A DNA stretch of 40,502 nt from Sulfurimonas sp. (GTDB taxonomy: Bacteria > Campylobacterota > Campylobacteria > Campylobacterales > Sulfurimonadaceae). A model generated the notes under the pieces. The model worked only from the letters and a program-made list of their open reading frames with translations, ran no database searches and had not been told where the DNA came from. Below are positions 1-5,810 of this stretch, piece after piece. The DNA lies in NCBI RefSeq assembly GCF_028694605.1, contig NZ_JAQVKP010000002.1, positions 142,109-182,610 of the forward strand, in the 5' to 3' direction. Made by a program: the position numbers and the translations under genes. Every line of letters starts with the position of its first letter. Position 1 is the first letter of the stretch.

Positions 1-309
1 CAACACCGCTTAGCTAGTGAAACCCGGAGGAGGACGAGCCAGAATACAGCGACGACGAGCGACACTTTACCACAACACCGCTTAGCTAGTGAAACTACCA
101 GCAAAAAGCTAAAGAAGACATTTATAACGGCGACACTTTACCACAACACCGCTTAGCTAGTGAAACCCTTTTGTATAAACTTTAGGAGCGAACCCGCCTT
201 TGCGACACTTTACCACAACACCGCTTAGCTAGTGAAACCTAATAATGGTAGCGTACTCTTTATCCGAATATAGCGACACTTTACCACAACACCGCTTAGC
301 TAGTGAAAC
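1..309 (+). CRISPR. CRISPR array, right end
   Basis: Four identical 37-nt repeats lie at 59-95, 130-166, 202-238 and 273-309, and the 3' part of a fifth is cut by the window edge (1-23). Each starts GCGACACTTTACC and ends TAGCTAGTGAAAC. The spacers between them are unique and 34-35 nt long (24-58, 96-129, 167-201, 239-272). The GAAAC end is typical of the 3' end of many class 1 repeats, which suggests transcription to the right with the leader outside the window; this is not certain. No cas gene is present here, so the subtype cannot be assigned. A truncated repeat follows at 511-527. Confidence 0.95.
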
Positions 310-510
310 ATAAACTCCCCCTTTTCATCTTCTACAATCGATAAAAATTTTACTTCCTTGTCGGTTTCATCTAAAAATCTTTTAAAAAACTTATACCTAT
401 CACCATTTTTCTCAAACGCCGTAAGCAACCAATGCTTAGTAACCCCGTCATAATCCAATCGTACACTTGCAAAATGATTGTCAGACTCTAACTTAACCCT
501 GTTTTTTGAA
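310..510 (-). pseudogene. phage-gene fragment (PBECR-like nuclease domain) within the CRISPR trailer
   Basis: This interval lies between the last full CRISPR repeat and a truncated one, so it sits where a spacer should be but is about 200 nt long. On the minus strand it is open throughout, continuing in frame across both flanking repeat ends until the TAG inside the last full repeat (301-303). The readable protein includes SKNRVKLES, RLDYDGVTKHWLLTAFEKN and FKRFLDETDKE. This resembles the phage-associated Barnase/EndoU/ColicinE5/RelE-like (PBECR) nuclease domain often fused to Mu-like head proteins. The family assignment comes from the NR-x-L and KHWLLTA pattern and is moderately sure. No start codon or other part of such a gene is visible. 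Confidence 0.5.
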
Positions 511-527
511 CGTTTAGCTAGTGAAAC
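511..527 (+). repeat. truncated CRISPR repeat
   Basis: Seventeen nucleotides match the 3' end of the repeats with one mismatch (CGTTTAGCTAGTGAAAC against CGCTTAGCTAGTGAAAC). The 5' twenty bases of the repeat are absent. It has the same orientation as the full repeats and marks the outer limit of recognisable array sequence. Confidence 0.8.
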
Positions 528-540
528 TTTTACTTAAAAT

Positions 541-558
541 TGTGTATAATCATACACA
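541..558 (+). promoter_or_regulatory. promoter and operator of the toxin-antitoxin pair
   Basis: TGTGTAT and ATACACA form a perfect 7-bp inverted repeat around AATC, and the -10 hexamer TATAAT (545-550) lies inside it. A protein bound here would block the promoter, as expected for autoregulation by a ribbon-helix-helix antitoxin. The -35 position, 17 nt upstream, falls on the end of the truncated CRISPR repeat (522-527) and is a poor match to the consensus. An AAGGAG ribosome binding site follows at 564-569. Confidence 0.75.
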
Positions 559-575
559 TAAATAAGGAGTGACAA

Positions 576-806
576 ATGAATACAACTAGATTAAATATAA
601 CATTACCTACTTCTATAAACAATGATATAACTCGTTATGCTGAAGAATTAAACGAAAAAAAGAGCCATATTATCGCTTCTGCTCTTGAGATGTATTTTGA
701 TTATCTTGATATAAGAGTAGCGGAGAAGAGGCTTAATGACCCTAATCTTAAAACTGTTCCTATGGATGAATTTTTTAAAGAATTGGGCTTAGATGTACGA
801 GATTGA
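576..806 (+). CDS. RelB/ParD-like antitoxin
   Basis: A 76-residue protein whose N-terminal third (TTRLNITLP, then two helices ending near residue 45) fits a ribbon-helix-helix DNA-binding fold. The acidic C-terminal part (PMDEFFKELGLD) resembles the segment of RelB-type antitoxins that wraps the toxin. The known role of the family is to neutralise the partner toxin and repress the shared promoter; the palindromic operator directly upstream fits this. The start is supported by AAGGAG seven bases before the ATG. The gene overlaps the toxin gene by 14 nt, which suggests translational coupling. Confidence 0.85.
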   Translation: MNTTRLNITLPTSINNDITRYAEELNEKKSHIIASALEMYFDYLDIRVAEKRLNDPNLKTVPMDEFFKELGLDVRD

Positions 807-1086
807 TTTTTCAATTACGGCAAAAAAGGATTTTAAATCTATTCATAAATCTGATATAGTATTCATTCGTGATTCTTTATATCAGTTCGCTCAAAACTTT
901 AATGCCGAATATGAGAAATCTCTTATGCACTCTGGGAAGATAAAAAAGCTTAAAGGTCAAACAGAGACACTTTACCGCTTAAAACTCCGCTCTTATAGAG
1001 TTGTGTATAAAAAATATGAAAATAAGCTTGTGATTTTAGTTTTACATGTAACTACTCGTGAGGGTGCTTATAAAAGTTTAGATTGA
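793..1086 (+). CDS. RelE/ParE-family toxin
   Basis: A 97-residue basic protein with the RelE/ParE-fold signature near its end (LYRLKLRSYRVVYKK, then VLHVTTREGAY). The family comprises ribosome-dependent mRNA endonucleases (RelE branch) and gyrase poisons (ParE branch). The R-x-YRVVY strand and the TTREGAYK tail are shared by both, so the target cannot be fixed from sequence alone. The ATG lies inside the antitoxin gene. The pair lies between the CRISPR array and the tRNA fragment, so it appears to be chromosomal rather than part of the conjugative element. Confidence 0.85.
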   Translation: MYEIDFSITAKKDFKSIHKSDIVFIRDSLYQFAQNFNAEYEKSLMHSGKIKKLKGQTETLYRLKLRSYRVVYKKYENKLVILVLHVTTREGAYKSLD

Positions 1087-1116
1087 TATTTATTTTTCTA
1101 TGATATACTTCTTTCG

Positions 1117-1200
1117 TTTGAACAACAAAAGATGTCTTGTCCGACTGATTATCGGACTACTTTGAGTAAGGGCTAGGGCTTCGGTCTTAGCCTTTTTTTT
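1117..1200 (+). ncRNA. candidate small RNA with two hairpins
   Basis: A -10-like TATACT at 1104-1109 is followed by about 80 nt that fold into two clear hairpins: GTCCGA/TCGGAC (1139-1144 with 1152-1157) and a strong UUCG-loop terminator (1171-1192) before a T run. A 14-codon ORF (ATG at 1132, TAG at 1174) runs through it. The size and layout fit an independent small RNA or a terminated short leader. It could also be only the 3' end of the toxin mRNA. No family is recognised. Confidence 0.4.
1171..1200 (+). terminator. rho-independent terminator
   Basis: A nine-pair stem (GGCTAGGGC with GGTCTTAGCC-side bases, two G-T pairs) closes a TTCG loop at 1180-1183 and is followed by a run of at least eight T. 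It lies 85 nt after the toxin stop codon and probably ends that transcript and the candidate small RNA. Confidence 0.9.
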
Positions 1201-1323
1201 TGCCTTTTTTTTGGCAAGGATGGGGTGGGCGGGAATTCAAAGGAAAGGAATCTTTTGAAGTTCAACATATTAGTAGTTTTTTTAGTGTTGATGGTGTTCG
1301 CACCCGCTCTACATTAATCAAAA

Positions 1324-1346
1324 CAGAGGGATTAATCACCCCTCTG
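1324..1346. repeat. 7-bp inverted repeat, possible terminator stem
   Basis: CAGAGGG (1324-1330) and CCCTCTG (1340-1346) form a perfect stem with a nine-base loop. On the minus strand it lies directly after the stop codon of the gene remnant at 1351-1503 and may be its terminator, although there is no strong T run. Confidence 0.45.
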
Positions 1347-1350
1347 GCTG

Positions 1351-1503
1351 CTATGCTATTATCGATATAATTTGATGTTCCAATATATCATTATTCTCTT
1401 CAATATATTTATATGCTCCAGCTGTTAAACAATTTTTTGATGTTACATATAATATTTTTTGCGTATAACCATTTTTTCTTCTAAGGGTACAGAGGGTTTT
1501 TAC
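1351..1503 (-). pseudogene. 3' remnant of an unrecognised gene
   Basis: The minus strand is open for about 50 codons, ending at TAG (1351-1353), and is closed upstream by TAA at 1504-1506. It has no plausible start codon or ribosome binding site. Readable segments are RKNGYTQKILYVTS and TAGAYKYIEENNDIL. The composition looks like real coding sequence, so this is probably the C-terminal end of a gene truncated when an element inserted at the neighbouring tRNA. I do not recognise the family. The rest of 1201-1546 shows nothing else I can name. Confidence 0.35.
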
Positions 1504-1546
1504 TTAGTTTTTAGAGGGCTTTAAAAGTCCCTAAAATAGGGCTTTG

Positions 1547-1607
1547 TGGTGGATAGGGAGGGATTTGAACCCTCGGTACGGTTACCCGTACGCATCCTTA
1601 GCAGGGA
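1547..1607 (-). tRNA. tRNA-Ser(GCT) 3' fragment, element attachment site
   Basis: On the minus strand this reads as the 3' two thirds of a class II tRNA: part of the anticodon stem, loop CTGCTAA with anticodon GCT, a long variable arm (GTACGG-GTAA-CCGTAC), T arm GAGGG-TTCAAAT-CCCTC, acceptor strand CCTATCC and CCA. The D arm and 5' acceptor strand are missing; the sequence becomes AT-rich non-tRNA DNA just upstream. A 3' tRNA fragment is the usual sign of site-specific integration, where the incoming element restores the intact gene at its other end. This puts the element on the higher-coordinate side. The discriminator base reads A, unusual for tRNA-Ser. Confidence 0.8.
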
Positions 1608-1686
1608 AAAATTAAATCTTATAAACACGTATTTATGAGGATTTTGTCATATGTAATTAACGCCAATTGGCACTATTTCTTTAATT

Positions 1687-1710
1687 TTTAGCGACACTTT
1701 TAGCGACACT
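1687..1710. repeat. 12-bp tandem direct repeat near the attachment site
   Basis: TTTAGCGACACT occurs twice in direct tandem (1687-1698, 1699-1710), about 80 nt inside the element from the tRNA fragment. It could be an arm-type binding site for the integrase. On the minus strand it also reads in frame as SVAKSVAKN followed by a stop, which could be the end of a lost protein. Its core GCGACACTTT equals the first ten bases of the CRISPR repeat. Confidence 0.5.
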
Positions 1711-1732
1711 TCTACTTTTTTTATAATCAAAT

Positions 1733-2245
1733 TTACAACAGCGTAGAATCTTCATCTAAAAGGTTAAAAACCATATAATCTTCATATTCATTTTTGCCAG
1801 AACCAGGAATATTTACAAAACCGTACTCATTATATATTGCTCTCATTTTATCGCTTATAGGGACTAAATAAACATGATTAATAGCTACTAATTTTTGAAT
1901 ATCTATCGCTATATTAATAATATGGTCAAGTAGTAAAAAACTATATTTTATATTTGAAAACTCTTCTATTTTTGATCTATACTCTACTTTTAAATACAAA
2001 AACTCAACGATGACACCTGGAACATTATCGATATCATCATGAGTAGTTTTAAGTGCAAAAAATCCAAAAATATCATCTTTGCTTAAATCATAAGCTTCAT
2101 ATATGATAACTTGCTGGCAAGCAGCTGTCTCTCTAACAATACTAATATATTTTTTGATATGCTCAGAATCTTTTGAAAAATCAAGCTTCTTAAAAAATGA
2201 TTCTAGCTCTTGAGCAGATAAAGGGCTTATTGAAATATTTTTCAA
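1733..2245 (-). CDS. GNAT-family acetyltransferase, possible toxin
   Basis: A 170-residue protein with the layout of GNAT N-acetyltransferases: FGFFALKT strand near residue 60, VEFLYLKVEYRSK at the acetyl-CoA-binding beta4 position, a helix through DHIINIA, and a C-terminal YNEYGFVNIPG segment like the family's YxxxGF motif. Stand-alone GNATs of this size in mobile elements are often TacT-type toxins that acetylate aminoacyl-tRNA. The start is TTG at 2245, overlapping the TGA of the small upstream gene (TTGA). The usual ribbon-helix-helix antitoxin is not present; only the 48-residue partner is. The substrate is unknown. Confidence 0.65.
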   Translation of the reverse strand: MKNISISPLSAQELESFFKKLDFSKDSEHIKKYISIVRETAACQQVIIYEAYDLSKDDIFGFFALKTTHDDIDNVPGVIVEFLYLKVEYRSKIEEFSNIKYSFLLLDHIINIAIDIQKLVAINHVYLVPISDKMRAIYNEYGFVNIPGSGKNEYEDYMVFNLLDEDSTLL

Positions 2246-2388
2246 CTTGCTTCTTTTTGAGCCTTAAGTTCTCTTAACTTAGAAGATTGTTTTGCAGTAC
2301 TAACTCTTAATACTTTTTTTTGCTCAGGAGTAAGGTTAGTTATGGGTTGAGCTTTTTCAAGTTTTCCATCTCGTATAACATAAGCCAT
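2242..2388 (-). CDS. 48-residue protein coupled to the GNAT gene
   Basis: A short ORF starting ATG at 2388 with AAGGA eight bases upstream and ending in a TGA that overlaps the TTG start of the acetyltransferase gene. The protein is very basic (MAYVIRDGKLEKAQ near the start, KKVLRVSTAKQSSKLRELK near the end) with no recognised domain. The tight overlap suggests translational coupling, and its place before a GNAT gene makes it a candidate antitoxin or partner. It is much shorter than DUF1778 antitoxins and could instead be a small unrelated peptide. Confidence 0.55.
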   Translation of the reverse strand: MAYVIRDGKLEKAQPITNLTPEQKKVLRVSTAKQSSKLRELKAQKEAS

Positions 2389-2491
2389 AATAAATCCTTT
2401 TTTTATTTTTAAAATTATAACATACTATTAACTACTTATCGGAGTTATCGGTCTTACCAATATAATATATAAAAACCAGAGAAGCCCTATT

Positions 2492-2737
2492 TTAAAGGTT
2501 CTCGGAGTTATCTGAGTTATCGGTTTTTTTTAATTTTTCCAAGCTCTCTTTTACCTCTTCATAATTAAAGGCATATCTTATCATTGATGTTCCCGGTGTT
2601 CTAACATCATGAAATTTAATGAGTCCTCTTTTTACTAATCTCATAAATTTACCACGAGTAAATACATTTGCGCTCAACTCTTTGTTTAGTCTCGTACATA
2701 CCTCTTCTACAGGTATAAAATCTTTTTGGTTACTCAT
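2492..2737 (-). CDS. small HTH protein, possible excisionase or regulator
   Basis: An 81-residue protein with a MerR/excisionase-like winged-helix pattern: FIPVEEVCTRLN as the first helix pair, then FTRGKFMRLVKRGLIKFHDV as the recognition region and wing. Proteins of this type act as recombination directionality factors or small regulators. Its position near the attachment end fits an excisionase-type role, but this is inference. The C-terminus (KTDNSDNSEN) is encoded by direct repeats of GAGTTATC on the plus strand. An ATTATGAATAA box ends the upstream gene 35 nt before this start. Confidence 0.55.
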   Translation of the reverse strand: MSNQKDFIPVEEVCTRLNKELSANVFTRGKFMRLVKRGLIKFHDVRTPGTSMIRYAFNYEEVKESLEKLKKTDNSDNSENL

Positions 2738-2748
2738 CTTTTTGCCTT

Positions 2749-2949
2749 TTACCTTATTTTACTCTTATTCATAATTTTTATCTCTTCAAATTTCAAAGAA
2801 AAAATTTTATGAAGCAATTCTATATCGTCCAAAACATCAATGATATCTCTTTTTTCTAGCTCTTCAATCGTTCTTTTAAGCCAATAACTAACATCAGGAG
2901 CTAATAAAATTTCTTGTATTAGCTTAGAACTTGTATCTTTTTTTGGCAT
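2749..2949 (-). CDS. hypothetical protein, 66 aa
   Basis: A small protein with no family I recognise, mostly helical (KLIQEILLAPDVSYWLKRTIEELEKR). AAGGA lies six bases before the ATG, and the gene follows traN by only 17 nt, so it is probably the end of the transfer operon. Its last residues KIMNKSKIR are encoded by the ATTATGAATAAGAG box, which serves here as the end of this gene and the upstream region of the next. Confidence 0.55.
   Translation of the reverse strand: MPKKDTSSKLIQEILLAPDVSYWLKRTIEELEKRDIIDVLDDIELLHKIFSLKFEEIKIMNKSKIR
2765..2774 (-). promoter_or_regulatory. ATTATGAATAA box before the 81-aa HTH gene
   Basis: Its ATG is 35 nt before the start at 2737 and in frame with the end of the upstream gene (KIMNKSKIR). 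Confidence 0.55.
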
Positions 2950-2966
2950 CTAAATCCTTTTTCTGC

Positions 2967-5027
2967 TCATCTGTTAATATCTTTTACTTTGTTTTTTATA
3001 TTGTCAGTAATAGTTGTCATGTTGATAGTATTAAGCTTTATATCTTCAAAAACCTCACTTAAATCCATCTTGCTAAAATCAAGCTTTTGAAACTCTTCTG
3101 GAGTAAAACCTCTGCATTGAGGATTCTCGCCGCTTCCCCAGCCTATATTTAATTGAGCGCGTCCTTGTTCTTGAAGTATTCTTCCAAGTTTTGAATTAAA
3201 GCAGCAGTGCCCTTTAGATTTTTGAACGCATATTTTTACAAAACCTAGTTTGATTTTCTTAGAGCAAAACTCTCCGACGTAGTGGCACTGTTCAGCTTTA
3301 TTTTTTTCAGCAAGAAGCTTTTCATTAGCTTTGCATGCTATTAACCCAGCAAATACTTTGTCTTTATCACAACATCCGCCGCCTACCAAACCAAAGAACA
3401 TATCCCATGAGCGGCATTTTTCGCCTTTACCACTAAAAAGGTATATCTGTCCATCACACCCTCCGTTCTCATTCCAACCGCCATTGTCAGGATCAGAAGC
3501 TCCGACACTTGCATCTAAATTTTCAACATCACTCTCTCCAATACAAGGGAATGGACTACACTGCCATTGATTGTCAACCCAAGCAGGCTCTCTCAAGGTA
3601 GAGTTACATGTATAAGCAACTGCTTTACAGTTGTCTGGAGGAGGTGTAGAGCTGTTACAAGGATCATCCAAAGTAGATGTATTATCAAGCGTAAGATTTG
3701 GATCTGTTTTTAAACAATTACCGCCATCGTCAATAACCGTTCCTGTAGAGCATAGATAGTTGTAGTAGGTGTAGCTTATTGTTTTCTTACAGTTTGTGCC
3801 GTTGTCGGTGTAGGTTGGGGGGCAGGTGTAAGTTGTGGTCGTGCCGCCTCCTTCGCTAACCAATCTAAATTTAAGGTAACCATTAGCCATTGCTGGTTGG
3901 ACACTAATACTTCCTGATGATGACACATCAGTCCAATTAGAATTAGAGCTACTGGTTTGTTGTAATTTATTATCATAAAATCTAAATTTAAGGTAACCAT
4001 TAGCCATTGCTGGTTGGACACTAAGACTTCCTGATGATGACACATCAGTCCAATTAGAATTAGAGCTACTGGTTTGTTGTAATTTATTATCATAAAATCT
4101 AAATTTAATGTAACCATTAGCCATTGCTGGTCGGGCACTAATACTTCCTGATGATGACACATCAGTCCAATTAGAATTAGAGCTACTGGTTTGTTGTAAT
4201 TTAAAAGTTAATGGATTTTGAGTGACAGTTGCTACCTTCCCCACATAATCCACCACAGTCCCCGTATTCGCCACGCTATACCCATCGTTATAATCCCAAT
4301 AGGTGTCTGCGGGGGCTAAAGCTTCTGGGCAATAATTTGTTCCGTATTGGTCAGCCATACAGTTAAAAGTTTGCCCCGGAGTTAAGACATCCGCTGTTTC
4401 ATCCCAAACGCTGGTATTACATTTTTTTGCCGTAAAATCATCAGCAGAGATAGCGTCATCTTCTTTAAAACATTCAGGCTTTGTGTCATACTCAAATACC
4501 GCTATGAACATAGCAGGATTGTTAAAAGAATCAGCATGGGAACCATAATCTGCCCACTTGCCGTTATTTCCACTTATAATTCCCCAATGCTCTCCGAGAG
4601 GTGCTACCATAGCCATATTATCTACAATATCATAGTCTCTTACAAAGTTGTCAGGTTGAGCTGCATCCCAATTTGAATAGGTCAGAGCTTCATTTTTAAC
4701 AGTCTTGAAGCGTGATGGATTAGTGCTGCATACACCACTACCCTCGTAGCAATAGCTTGATGAATAGTTTGGGTCCCAAACACCAATCCAAGCTGCACTG
4801 CCTCCAATCAGTCCTTTGATAAAGTTATTCTCTGTTGTAGTATTTGGAATGGCTAAATATCCACCGTTATTTTCAGCAACCTGTTTTGCAACATCAAATG
4901 TCAGCTTGTCTGTTGTAACAGTATAATAGTGTCCGTTGTACTCCAAAATATCTTTCGTGGATGAGCAATCGAGGGCAAAAAGAGAACTGAAGAATATTGC
5001 TTGTATAAATAATAAATTTATTTTCAA
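2967..5027 (-). CDS. traN: TraN-like mating-pair protein with lectin domain and repeats
   Basis: A 686-residue secreted protein. Residues 1-18 are a signal peptide. Residues about 27-187 resemble a C-type lectin domain: YLAIPN, AAWIGVWD, the sugar-binding-type motif QPDN (124-127), and GEHWGI...WAD (158-160). Residues 276-389 are three near-identical 39-residue repeats. The C-terminal third is cysteine-rich and carries TraN hallmarks (RSWDMFFGLVGGGCC, then CCFNSKLGRILQEQGRAQL). TraN is the outer-membrane protein that stabilises donor-recipient contact in F-type conjugation. The lectin part and repeats are extra to classical TraN and probably set receptor choice. The start overlaps the stop of the nuclease gene by 4 nt (ATGA). 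Confidence 0.85.
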   Translation of the reverse strand: MKINLLFIQAIFFSSLFALDCSSTKDILEYNGHYYTVTTDKLTFDVAKQVAENNGGYLAIPNTTTENNFIKGLIGGSAAWIGVWDPNYSSSYCYEGSGVCSTNPSRFKTVKNEALTYSNWDAAQPDNFVRDYDIVDNMAMVAPLGEHWGIISGNNGKWADYGSHADSFNNPAMFIAVFEYDTKPECFKEDDAISADDFTAKKCNTSVWDETADVLTPGQTFNCMADQYGTNYCPEALAPADTYWDYNDGYSVANTGTVVDYVGKVATVTQNPLTFKLQQTSSSNSNWTDVSSSGSISARPAMANGYIKFRFYDNKLQQTSSSNSNWTDVSSSGSLSVQPAMANGYLKFRFYDNKLQQTSSSNSNWTDVSSSGSISVQPAMANGYLKFRLVSEGGGTTTTYTCPPTYTDNGTNCKKTISYTYYNYLCSTGTVIDDGGNCLKTDPNLTLDNTSTLDDPCNSSTPPPDNCKAVAYTCNSTLREPAWVDNQWQCSPFPCIGESDVENLDASVGASDPDNGGWNENGGCDGQIYLFSGKGEKCRSWDMFFGLVGGGCCDKDKVFAGLIACKANEKLLAEKNKAEQCHYVGEFCSKKIKLGFVKICVQKSKGHCCFNSKLGRILQEQGRAQLNIGWGSGENPQCRGFTPEEFQKLDFSKMDLSEVFEDIKLNTINMTTITDNIKNKVKDINR
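3861..4202. repeat. 117-bp in-frame tandem repeats in traN
   Basis: Three copies of a 117-bp unit (the last slightly short) lie head to tail. The same phase point recurs at 3864, 3981 and 4098. Each encodes KLQQTSSSNSNW...PAMANGY-x-KFRFYDN, 39 residues. Copies differ at only a few bases, so the array is recent or kept uniform by gene conversion and probably varies in copy number. Confidence 0.95.
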
Positions 5028-5797
5028 TTGAGAATCTCTCTTAATAAATTTTCTGATGGTTTACCAATATAAAATCCTTGCGAAAACTCAATGTCAAGCT
5101 CACAAACTTTATTGTAAATACTTTCATCTTCTACATACTCTGCTATGATTTTTATGTCATGAATTTTGCAAAAGCTTAAAACTGGCTTATTCTCAAAATA
5201 AAAACATCTTTGATATTTCTGTTCTTGATTGTAATACATCTTCCAAAAAGCATCTGGTACAGCAATTTGATTGTGTCCTATACGCTTAGGACTGTTAGAA
5301 TAGATTACACCATTGAGAACATCAACTTTACCCATCTTTGTCGCTATGGCTCTTCCAAAGCGTTCTACGCCTGCCCAAGCTTTTTTGTCTCTATTTACTG
5401 TAGAGTGTTGAGGAATAATATTGCTCATGACATAGACTGCGTTTAGGCTTCTTTGAGAATAATCGAACGATGCATCTTCTGCCATATGTCCTCTGTCCAT
5501 GCCATAGCGATTTCTGATATAGTCGGAATGTTCGCTGCTGTATTGATTTGGTATGTTTTTGTCTGGATAAAAACGAGGGCGTTCATCGATATTGCCTTTG
5601 TTTGCTAAAGAGCCGTCTATTGTGTAAGCAACATATTTTGCACCCTTTACCTTATAGTCATAACAAGTCTTAAAATACCCGTCGTTTTCAAGAACCTGAT
5701 CGCACACTTTATCGTTAAAAAATTGATGCAAGAAAGTATCGCTTGCCAAAGCCAGTGATGTGGCAAGCACCATAGTTGAGAGTATTTTTTTAAGCAT
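5024..5797 (-). CDS. periplasmic DNA/RNA non-specific endonuclease (NUC1 family)
   Basis: A 257-residue protein with an N-terminal signal peptide (cleavage near ALASD, residue 20) and the NUC1 catalytic motif DRGH at 101-104. The metal-binding asparagine region follows (SNIIPQ near 126, STVNRDKKAW near 135). The family cuts DNA and RNA without sequence preference in the periplasm or outside the cell. The ribosome binding site AAGGAGGG is strong. The gene sits between the dsbC-like gene and traN and overlaps traN by 4 nt, so it is co-translated with transfer genes. It might clear DNA or RNA around the channel or degrade incoming DNA. The active site looks complete. Confidence 0.85.
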   Translation of the reverse strand: MLKKILSTMVLATSLALASDTFLHQFFNDKVCDQVLENDGYFKTCYDYKVKGAKYVAYTIDGSLANKGNIDERPRFYPDKNIPNQYSSEHSDYIRNRYGMDRGHMAEDASFDYSQRSLNAVYVMSNIIPQHSTVNRDKKAWAGVERFGRAIATKMGKVDVLNGVIYSNSPKRIGHNQIAVPDAFWKMYYNQEQKYQRCFYFENKPVLSFCKIHDIKIIAEYVEDESIYNKVCELDIEFSQGFYIGKPSENLLREILN

Positions 5798-5810
5798 TTC
5801 TCATCCCTCC

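Noticed and set aside
1..1086. cas genes near the CRISPR array
   Set aside because: No frame in the left flank resembles a Cas protein; the two genes present are the toxin and antitoxin.
1687..1732. C-terminal end of an integrase (SVAKSVAKN reading)
   Set aside because: Only about 17 residues are open and no tyrosine-recombinase motif is present; kept only as a possibility in the repeat entry.
3331..4162. Long open frames overlapping traN (plus strand near 3331-3570 and minus-strand alternate frame 3776-4162)
   Set aside because: They arise from the 117-bp repeats and the codon bias of traN read in other frames; they have no ribosome binding site and no protein-like composition.
3861..4202. 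The 117-bp repeats as a second CRISPR-like array
   Set aside because: Units are contiguous without unique spacers and encode in-frame protein repeats.
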